From positions 1-9,869 of the forward strand of contig JADFOM010000074.1 of the NCBI GenBank assembly GCA_022562835.1: a DNA stretch of 9,869 bases. The letters are read 5' to 3'. Shown piece by piece: positions 4,492-9,869 of this stretch (its first letter is position 1; each line of letters starts with the position of its first letter). The notes beneath the pieces were generated by a model that saw only the letters and a list, made by a program, of their open reading frames with translations, was not told the origin of the DNA and ran no database searches. A program made the position numbers and the translations under genes. This DNA is from Acidobacteriota bacterium. Lineage in GTDB: Bacteria > Actinomycetota > Acidimicrobiia > Acidimicrobiales > SHLQ01.

Positions 4492-6384
4492 GTGTCACGA
4501 CGCCGCCGACACTCATTCCTTATCTTCGCCTCAATCGCCTTGCTCGTAGCACTTTTTTTCGGGCTATCGCGTGGGTCCGATGACCGTGAGGAATTGAGCT
4601 TCAACGAGTTCTCCGATCTTCTTGACGACGGGTCGATCAAGACCGCGGAACTCAAAGAGCGCGACAGCAAGGTCGAGGGTGAGCTGCACGACGGCGTCAG
4701 CTACGAAGCTGCGTACGCCGCGGAGTTCGCGGACGAGCTGTTGAGCGAGCTCAACGCAGCAGAACCCTCGATCGAGATCACGGTCGACCAGCAGAAGGAA
4801 TCGTTCTGGTTTTCGCTGCTGCTCAGCCTGTTGCCGATCGTGTTGCTGGTTGGCCTCTTCTTGTTCATTATCAATTCGATGCAGGGTGGCGGCAGCCGCC
4901 TCATGAAGTTCGGCAAATCAAAGGCCCGCCAGGTCGACAAGAATCAGCCGAAGGTCACATTCGCCGACGTCGCCGGTTGTGATGAGGCAGTGGAGGAACT
5001 GCGCGAGATCAAGGACTTCCTCTCCGATCCCGGCAAGTTCCACGCGGTCGGCGCCAAGATCCCAAAGGGTGTACTACTTTACGGCCCGCCCGGCACGGGC
5101 AAGACCCTGCTCGCTCGGGCAGTGGCGGGCGAGGCCAACGTTCCCTTCTTCACAATCTCGGGCTCAGATTTCGTCGAGATGTTCGTCGGCGTAGGTGCCA
5201 GCCGGGTACGTGATTTATTCGAGCAGGCCAAGTCGTCGGCGCCCGCGATCATCTTCGTAGATGAGATCGACGCGGTGGGACGTCACCGCGGTGCAGGCGT
5301 CGGCGGCGGTCACGACGAACGTGAGCAGACACTGAACCAGATGCTCGTCGAGATGGACGGATTCGACGTCTCGACCGGCGTCATCATGATCGCAGCGACC
5401 AACCGTCCAGACATTTTGGATCCGGCGCTGCTGCGGCCGGGGCGTTTCGATCGCCAAATCGTTGTCGACCTGCCGAACCTGAACGGGCGAAGGGCGATCC
5501 TGGACGTCCACATCAAGGGCAAGCCAATCTCAGACGATGTTTCGACCGACCTGATAGCGCGGCGCACACCGGGCTTTACCGGCGCCGACCTTGCGAATCT
5601 GCTGAACGAGGCGGCTCTGCTCGCAGCGCGCAGAGATCGCGCCATCATCGGCACTGCCGAGATCGCCGACTCTATCGATCGGGTCATGGCTGGCCCCGAG
5701 CGAAAGTCCACGGTCATGTCGGACGAGGAAAAGCGGGTCATTGCATATCACGAGGCAGGTCATGCGCTTGTTGGACACGTGCTCTCCAACACCGACCCGA
5801 TCCACAAGGTCTCGATCATCGCCCGCGGTCGTGCCCTCGGTTGGACCCTGTCGCTGCCAACCGAGGATCGGCATCTCCACACGCTGAGTCAGTTGACAGA
5901 CGAACTTGCCATGATGCTCGGTGGACGTACTGCCGAGGAAGTTGTCTTTGGTGATCCAACGACGGGCGCAGCGAACGATATCGAGCGCGCGACCGAGGTA
6001 GCTCGCTCAATGGTGACCGAATACGGCATGTCCGAAGAGCTCGGACTCATCCGTTTCGGCAACCCACACAACGAGATATTCCTCGGCAAGGAGATGGGCC
6101 ATGAGGCCAGCTACTCCGAGGAGATTGCCTCGACGATCGATTCCGAAGTGCACAAACTCATCGAAATTGCCCACACCGAAGCCCGTGATGTATTGACCCA
6201 GCACCGTGAGACGCTGGATCGTCTGGCGGAAGCTCTGATCGAGGTTGAGACGCTCGAAGAGGATGAGCTGGACGCGATCTATGGTCATCTCGAACCATGG
6301 GAGGGTTCAGCGACGACACCTTCATTTGGCTTCCACCCCCCGGCGCTCTCCGAACCAACCGCGACCGAGCTAGATCAACGATGA
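4492..6384 (+). CDS. ftsH: ATP-dependent zinc metalloprotease FtsH
   Basis: FtsH is a membrane-anchored hexameric AAA protease that degrades misassembled membrane proteins and selected regulators. The 630-residue product has the full layout: basic N-terminus, first membrane span (about 8-26), short extracytoplasmic domain (about 27-104), second span (about 105-129), then the AAA module. Walker A is GPPGTGKT (198-205), the pore loop is FVEMFVGVGA (227-236), Walker B is IIFVDEID (253-260), and the second region of homology ATNRPDILDPALLRPGRFD carries arginine fingers R315 and R318. The M41 peptidase has HEAGH (420-424), with D496 in TGAANDIERAT as third zinc ligand. The usual PRGRALGYT is ARGRALGWT here, a mild change. 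The tail after about residue 600 is short. The GTG start sits 35 nt after hpt; the stop overlaps folE by ATGA. Confidence 0.97.
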   Translation: MSRRRRHSFLIFASIALLVALFFGLSRGSDDREELSFNEFSDLLDDGSIKTAELKERDSKVEGELHDGVSYEAAYAAEFADELLSELNAAEPSIEITVDQQKESFWFSLLLSLLPIVLLVGLFLFIINSMQGGGSRLMKFGKSKARQVDKNQPKVTFADVAGCDEAVEELREIKDFLSDPGKFHAVGAKIPKGVLLYGPPGTGKTLLARAVAGEANVPFFTISGSDFVEMFVGVGASRVRDLFEQAKSSAPAIIFVDEIDAVGRHRGAGVGGGHDEREQTLNQMLVEMDGFDVSTGVIMIAATNRPDILDPALLRPGRFDRQIVVDLPNLNGRRAILDVHIKGKPISDDVSTDLIARRTPGFTGADLANLLNEAALLAARRDRAIIGTAEIADSIDRVMAGPERKSTVMSDEEKRVIAYHEAGHALVGHVLSNTDPIHKVSIIARGRALGWTLSLPTEDRHLHTLSQLTDELAMMLGGRTAEEVVFGDPTTGAANDIERATEVARSMVTEYGMSEELGLIRFGNPHNEIFLGKEMGHEASYSEEIASTIDSEVHKLIEIAHTEARDVLTQHRETLDRLAEALIEVETLEEDELDAIYGHLEPWEGSATTPSFGFHPPALSEPTATELDQR

Positions 6385-6965
6385 CCGAACCCGGATTTGA
6401 AGTTGACTACCCACGTATCGAAGCGGCCGTGAGTGAAATCCTCGCTGCAATTGGGGAGGACCCCGAACGCGACGGCCTCGTCGACACGCCTGCACGAGTG
6501 GCCCGGATGTACGGCGAGGTGTGCTCGGGCTTGACCGTTGACCCCGACCGCCATCTTGCGAAAACGTTCGACGTCGAGCACGACGAAATGGTCATGGTGC
6601 GAGACATCCCGATGTATTCGCTGTGCGAACACCACCTCTTGCCATTTATCGGCGTCGCTCACTGTGCCTATATCCCCAACGACGGCGGAAAGATCACCGG
6701 CCTTTCCAAGTTGGCCCGGGTGGTCGACGAATACGCCCGTCGCCCGCAGGTACAGGAGCGCCTGACAAGTCAGGTGGCTGATTCGATTGAACGGATGCTG
6801 AAGCCGCGCGGAGCGCTTGTGGTTGTCGAAGCAGAACACCTCTGTATGTCGATGCGCGGCGTGCGCAAGCCGGGGTCGACCACGATCACCTCGTCGGTGC
6901 GGGGGATCTTCCGTAGCGAGGTCTCGACGAGACTTGAGGCAATGCGGCTGCTCGGTGGTACGTGA
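6381..6965 (+). CDS. folE: GTP cyclohydrolase I (type IA)
   Basis: FolE opens GTP to 7,8-dihydroneopterin triphosphate, the first step of folate synthesis. The protein is 194 residues, normal for the family, and would form a toroidal decamer. The zinc site is intact: C82 and H85 in SLCEHHLLPFIG, and C155 in EAEHLCMSMRGVRKPGS. Other signatures are DTPARVARMY near residue 35, KITGLSKLARVVDEYARRPQVQERLT (104-129) and the C-terminal TSSVRGIF. ATG 6381 overlaps the ftsH stop by 4 nt. The frame is open upstream within ftsH, but MTEPGFEVDYPRIEAAV is a normal short N-terminus. The folP start overlaps the folE stop by GTGA, so the three genes are likely co-transcribed and coupled. Confidence 0.97.
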   Translation: MTEPGFEVDYPRIEAAVSEILAAIGEDPERDGLVDTPARVARMYGEVCSGLTVDPDRHLAKTFDVEHDEMVMVRDIPMYSLCEHHLLPFIGVAHCAYIPNDGGKITGLSKLARVVDEYARRPQVQERLTSQVADSIERMLKPRGALVVVEAEHLCMSMRGVRKPGSTTITSSVRGIFRSEVSTRLEAMRLLGGT

Positions 6966-7774
6966 CCGGCCAGCAGATCAGCCGTCCGCTGGTGATGGGC
7001 ATCCTCAACGTGACACCGGATTCCTTCTCGGACGGCGGCAGGTTCCTCGACACCTCGATCGCGGTCGAACACGGGCTATCGATGTCGCAACAGGGTGCGG
7101 ATGTCATCGATATCGGTGGCGAATTGACGAGGCCAGGCGCCGAGTCTGTGGATTTGGAAACAGAGCTCGAACGTGTGATCCCCGTCATCGAGTCGCTGCA
7201 CGCAGCGGCGCCTGAATTGAGGCTGTCGATCGATACCTCCAAATCAGCGGTAGCGGCAGCTGCGGTCACAGCTGGCGCATCATTGATCAACGACGTCTCG
7301 GCATCGCTGAGCGAGGTGGCGGCTGAGACGGGTGTCGGCTGGGTTGCCATGCACCGCAGCGGCGATCCGAAGACGATGCAGGACGATCCGCACTACGACG
7401 ACGTCGTCGGCGAGGTCGAATCCGATTTGGCCCATTATCGCGATCTCGCAGCGGATGCGGGGATCACCGACCTCTGGCTCGATCCGGGCATTGGTTTCGG
7501 AAAAACGACCGAACACAACCTCGCGCTGCTCGCCGCGACGCAGCGGTTCTGTAGGCTTGGCGCGCCGATCGTTATAGGTGTCTCGCGCAAGCGGTTCACC
7601 GCCGAGCTGACCGCCAGAAGTGATGGGGTAGCCATGAGCACAATCGGTATGGATGACCGACATGAGGCGTCTCTCGCTGCGGCAACCTTCGCGATGTTGT
7701 CCGGCGCCTCTATGGTGCGCTGTCATGAGGTTCGAGAGTCGGTTCACGCAGCGAGTGTTGTGGCTGGCATCTGA
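6962..7774 (+). CDS. folP: Dihydropteroate synthase
   Basis: FolP joins 6-hydroxymethyl-dihydropterin pyrophosphate to p-aminobenzoate to give dihydropteroate; it is the sulfonamide target. The 270-residue TIM-barrel protein has GILNVTPDSFSDGG (13-26), GADVIDIGG (45-53), SIDTSKSAVAAAAVTAGA, INDVSA, the MHRSGDPKTMQ...YDDVV segment, the LDPGIGFGKTTEHNL pterin/phosphate loop and IGVSRKRF, all in family order. Two family positions differ. The second substrate loop reads GGELTRPGA where GGESTRPGA is usual (L55, codon TTG at 7124-7126). The final motif is VRCHEV where VRVHDV is usual, keeping the Arg and His. The GTG start overlaps the folE stop by 4 nt. Activity is likely but the loop change deserves checking. 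Confidence 0.95.
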   Translation: MTGQQISRPLVMGILNVTPDSFSDGGRFLDTSIAVEHGLSMSQQGADVIDIGGELTRPGAESVDLETELERVIPVIESLHAAAPELRLSIDTSKSAVAAAAVTAGASLINDVSASLSEVAAETGVGWVAMHRSGDPKTMQDDPHYDDVVGEVESDLAHYRDLAADAGITDLWLDPGIGFGKTTEHNLALLAATQRFCRLGAPIVIGVSRKRFTAELTARSDGVAMSTIGMDDRHEASLAAATFAMLSGASMVRCHEVRESVHAASVVAGI

Positions 7775-7793
7775 TGCGCTCGGGGGTTGAACG

Positions 7794-8312
7794 GTGGTGA
7801 AGGGCAAATGGGCGCAGGGGATACAACCGCGCAACTTCACCTGGGTCCTGAAGGATCGTTTGGCGATATGTGAGCGCCCAGGTGGATACGGGCCCAGCCA
7901 TCGGCGCGTGCGGCGACAAGAAGAGATCATCTGGATCCGAGAGAGCGAGTTCACTCGGGTCGTGTCGATAATCCCGGCGTCGCACAATCTCCACAACTAT
8001 TCGGAAATGGCACTGGCCTGGAACCATCTGCCGGTAGCCGACTCGGGTGACATAGCTCCGAGTCAGCGCCGCCTCTACGAGTTGATTCACACCGAACTCG
8101 CCGCCGAGGCGAAACTCTTGGTGCACGGGGAGGAGCTCGGCGATCGAGTCGGCGGACTGGTCGCCGGATACCTGTTGTGGTCCGGCCTTGTGAGCGATCC
8201 ACCAGAGGCCGCGGTCGTATGGGAACAGCTGGTCAAGCGTCGCCTCGGACCGCTCGGGCGTAGTTTCGTTGCGGACGCCGACAAACTCGATCCCCCCGGT
8301 TCCGCCCGGTGA
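7794..8312 (+). CDS. Dual-specificity-phosphatase-like protein lacking the catalytic cysteine
   Basis: This 172-residue protein lies between folP and folB and has no obvious role in folate chemistry. Its layout resembles a small dual-specificity (DSP-type) phosphatase. A lead-in is KDRLAICERPGGYGPSHRRV. EEIIWIRESEFTRVVSIIP (43-61) resembles the strand where such enzymes read 'G-x-x-x-VVSL'. HLPVADSG (78-85) has an Asp, D83, where the general acid would be. LLVHGEELGDRVGGLVAGYLL (108-128) fits the P-loop strand and helix. The signature HCX5R appears as H111-G112-X5-R118: the nucleophilic Cys is Gly (codon GGG at 8127-8129). A catalytically dead phosphatase fold is therefore the best reading, from pattern only and without a database match. 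Start is GTG 7794 or GTG 7797, behind a G-rich stretch at 7782-7786. The stop overlaps folB (GTGA), which ties it to the operon. Confidence 0.7.
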   Translation: MVKGKWAQGIQPRNFTWVLKDRLAICERPGGYGPSHRRVRRQEEIIWIRESEFTRVVSIIPASHNLHNYSEMALAWNHLPVADSGDIAPSQRRLYELIHTELAAEAKLLVHGEELGDRVGGLVAGYLLWSGLVSDPPEAAVVWEQLVKRRLGPLGRSFVADADKLDPPGSAR

Positions 8313-8671
8313 GCGACCGCGTCGAACTCAACGGGTTGCGCGTCATGGCTCACTGTGGTGTCACCGCGGCCGAACGGGAGCAGGCACAACCGCTGCTCAT
8401 AGATCTTGAGGTGCATTGCGACCTTCGCAGCGCCGGCACAACCGATGACCTTGCCGAGACGGTTGACTATGGCGTGCTCGGGGTCGAGATTTCGGAGCTG
8501 GCCGAGGAGGTACCGTTCGTGCTTCTCGAACGTCTGGCGGAACGGATCGCCCAATTGGTGCTCACCAGGCCGATCGCGTCGGCTGTCGATGTCCGGGTCA
8601 GAAAACTTCGTCCGCCCATGGCGCAGGACCTCACGTCGAGTGGTGTGGCCATTCACCGAACCGTTTTGTGA
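8309..8671 (+). CDS. folB: Dihydroneopterin aldolase
   Basis: FolB cleaves 7,8-dihydroneopterin to 6-hydroxymethyl-dihydropterin and glycolaldehyde, feeding FolK. The product is 120 residues, the standard length, and would assemble as an octamer of two rings. Catalytic-site candidates are E22 in TAAEREQAQP, Y54 in ETVDYGVL and K99 in VRKLRPPMAQDL, nearly matching E22, Y54 and K100 of the Staphylococcus enzyme. The N-terminal turn reads AHCGV where many homologues have HHG. The DDLAETVDYG and VPFVLLERLAERIA segments are characteristic. GTG 8309 overlaps the preceding stop by 4 nt, and folK begins 7 nt after the folB stop, so folB is inside the folate operon. Confidence 0.95.
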   Translation: MSDRVELNGLRVMAHCGVTAAEREQAQPLLIDLEVHCDLRSAGTTDDLAETVDYGVLGVEISELAEEVPFVLLERLAERIAQLVLTRPIASAVDVRVRKLRPPMAQDLTSSGVAIHRTVL

Positions 8672-8678
8672 TCGTGTC

Positions 8679-9131
8679 ATGACACGGGCATTTCTCGGTC
8701 TCGGTTCCAATCTCGGCGACCGCTTGAGCTATCTCCGCAACGCTGTCGACAGGCTCGAGGACGTCGTCGCGGTGTCCTCGGTATATGAGACAGCGGCTGT
8801 CGGCGGACCCGAGCAGGGGCGCTACCTCAATCTGGTCGTACAGCTTGACACCGAGGCATCGGCGCGTGCTTTGCTCGAGGTCTGTCAGGCACTCGAAAGC
8901 GAGGCGCAGCGTGTACGGGACGTGCGTTGGGGGCCGCGCACACTTGACGTCGATGTGTTGTGGCACGACGGCGAGATTGTCGACGAACCCGATCTGGTGG
9001 TGCCTCACCCTCGAATGTTCGAGCGTGCGTTCGTGCTCGTTCCCCTGCGCGAGATGGCACCCGAGTTGATCCCGGACGACTTCGTCGATCCGGACCCAGA
9101 CGACCTCTCCCTACACGGCCCGTTGTCGTGA
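8679..9131 (+). CDS. folK: 2-amino-4-hydroxy-6-hydroxymethyldihydropteridine pyrophosphokinase
   Basis: FolK transfers pyrophosphate from ATP to 6-hydroxymethyl-dihydropterin, making the substrate of FolP. The 150-residue protein has the N-terminal LGLGSNLGDRLSYL, the SSVYETAAVGGPEQGRYLNLVVQLDT stretch (pterin and ATP contacts), the signature RWGPRTLDVDVLWHDG with the two metal-binding Asp residues, and VPHPRMFERAFVLVPLREMAP. The usual 'GR-x-R' before the signature is AQRVRDVRWGPR here, a small variation. ATG 8679 follows folB by 7 nt; the frame is open upstream but only overlaps folB. The stop overlaps the next gene by GTGA. Confidence 0.95.
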   Translation: MTRAFLGLGSNLGDRLSYLRNAVDRLEDVVAVSSVYETAAVGGPEQGRYLNLVVQLDTEASARALLEVCQALESEAQRVRDVRWGPRTLDVDVLWHDGEIVDEPDLVVPHPRMFERAFVLVPLREMAPELIPDDFVDPDPDDLSLHGPLS

Positions 9132-9838
9132 GTGGATCACCGCATGTTCAGATTATCGGGCCGGGCAGGGCCGGTCTGTCGCTTCAACAAGCGCTGACGA
9201 GCGTCGGCTGGACCGCTTCTGATCCGTGGGCTCGCGACGAAATCGGCAGACCTTCACCCTCGACCGACATCGTGGTGATCGCTACACCGGACGCAGAGGT
9301 CGCCTCGGTGGCCGGTCAGGTTCCCAAAGGGGACTACGCCGTGTTGCACATGTCGGGCGCGCTAACACTCAAGCCGCTGGGAGGGCATGCGCGCCGAGGT
9401 TCGATCCACCCGCTGGTGGCGCTGCCCTCCCCTCAGATCGGTTCGGTCCGATTGCTGGCGGGCGGATGGTTCGCCGTAGCGGGTGACGATTCGGCACAAC
9501 ACATAGCAGAAGCGTTGGGCGGCTCCGCTTTGCACGTGAGCGACGACAAGCGGGTTGCATACCACGCGGCGGCGGTCATCGCTGCGAATCATCTCGTAGC
9601 GCTTCTAGGGCAGGTCGAGAGGATTGCCGACCATGCGGGCGTTGCCTTCGAACCGTTTATCGATCTTGCGCGTGCGAGCCTCGACGATGTTGCTGCGATC
9701 GGTCCAGAAGCGGCGTTGACCGGTCCGGCGGCACGTGGTGACCAAACGACGATCGACGCGCACCTCGCCGCGCTCGACCCATCAGAACACGACGCTTACC
9801 GAGCGCTAGCGGCTCTGGCTGGGAGGCTGGTGACGTGA
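9128..9838 (+). CDS. Rossmann-like / DUF2520 NAD(P)-binding oxidoreductase
   Basis: This 236-residue protein has an N-terminal Rossmann domain and a helical DUF2520-type C-terminal domain. The dinucleotide loop is IIGPGRAGLSL (9-19), followed by DIVVIATPDAEVASVA, then HMSGAL and GSIHPLVALPSP, which match the family's 'H-x-SGA' and 'HPL' positions. The C-terminal half contains YHAAAVIAANHLVALLGQVE, where the family has a conserved YHAA...N pattern. The reaction is not known from sequence. Its place directly before panC, overlapping by GTGA, suggests a reductase linked to pantothenate synthesis, such as a ketopantoate reductase substitute, but that is inference from context. GTG 9128 overlaps the folK stop by 4 nt; the frame is open further upstream only as a shadow of folK. 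Confidence 0.88.
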   Translation: MSGSPHVQIIGPGRAGLSLQQALTSVGWTASDPWARDEIGRPSPSTDIVVIATPDAEVASVAGQVPKGDYAVLHMSGALTLKPLGGHARRGSIHPLVALPSPQIGSVRLLAGGWFAVAGDDSAQHIAEALGGSALHVSDDKRVAYHAAAVIAANHLVALLGQVERIADHAGVAFEPFIDLARASLDDVAAIGPEAALTGPAARGDQTTIDAHLAALDPSEHDAYRALAALAGRLVT

Positions 9839-9869
9839 CCGAGGTAGTTTCCACGATCGCCGAGGCCCG
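9835..9869 (+). CDS. panC: Pantoate--beta-alanine ligase, 5' end only (cut by window edge)
   Basis: GTG 9835 opens a frame that runs off the window after 11 full codons, reading VTEVVSTIAEA. This fits the usual PanC start, in which a short beta strand is followed by T-I-x-E-x-R. The gene overlaps the DUF2520 gene by GTGA, and DUF2520-panC is a common pairing. PanC condenses pantoate with beta-alanine using ATP. The identification rests on a very short stretch plus context. Confidence 0.6.
   Translation, partial: MTEVVSTIAEA

Noticed and set aside
7774..7800. ATG overlapping the folP stop (TGATG) as the start of the phosphatase-like gene
   Set aside because: It is in a different frame and stops after eight codons. 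The gene's own frame starts at the GTG codons at 7794 or 7797.
7280..7996. Minus-strand open frame of 238 codons across folP and the following gene
   Set aside because: It is a shadow of confident plus-strand genes, with irregular composition and no domain-like pattern.

Overview
The window reads as chromosomal DNA from a high-GC actinobacterium, and the gene content fits class Acidimicrobiia best. That placement is inferred from three things: a SigR/SigH-type sigma factor with an RsrA-type zinc anti-sigma factor (a pair normally seen in mycothiol-using actinobacteria), a Zincin_2/DUF2342 metalloprotease (largely actinobacterial), and the actinobacterial-style order tilS-hpt-ftsH-folE-folP-folB-folK-panC. 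All genes lie on the + strand. I see no rRNA, tRNA, insertion sequence, phage gene or CRISPR array.

Left part (1-1700): a small multi-pass membrane protein of unknown function has a hairpin and a promoter-like element in front of it. An oxidative-stress-type ECF sigma factor follows, overlapping its anti-sigma factor by 4 nt. Directly before the sigma gene is a 24-bp near-perfect palindrome. Next is a 44-residue single-span membrane peptide.

Middle (1710-2949): a Zincin_2 metalloprotease with an HExxH motif, then a 172-nt intergenic stretch. That stretch holds a direct repeat with a 42-nt period, hairpins, and a possible 26-codon leader peptide that contains the repeat in frame.

Right part (2950-9869): a compact ten-gene run, probably one or two operons: tilS (tRNA-Ile lysidine synthetase), hpt (purine salvage), ftsH (membrane AAA protease), folE, folP, a phosphatase-fold protein lacking the catalytic cysteine, folB, folK, a Rossmann/DUF2520 protein and the first codons of panC. 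Six junctions in the window, counting the sigma/anti-sigma pair, use 4-nt GTGA or ATGA overlaps, so translational coupling is likely. FolE, FolB, FolK and FolP take GTP to dihydropteroate. The DUF2520 protein and PanC point to pantothenate synthesis.

Most of the window is housekeeping. The items most worth a second look are the HG(X5)R pseudophosphatase inside the folate operon, the palindrome before the sigma gene, the repeat-encoded leader before tilS, and the Ser-to-Leu change in the substrate loop of FolP.
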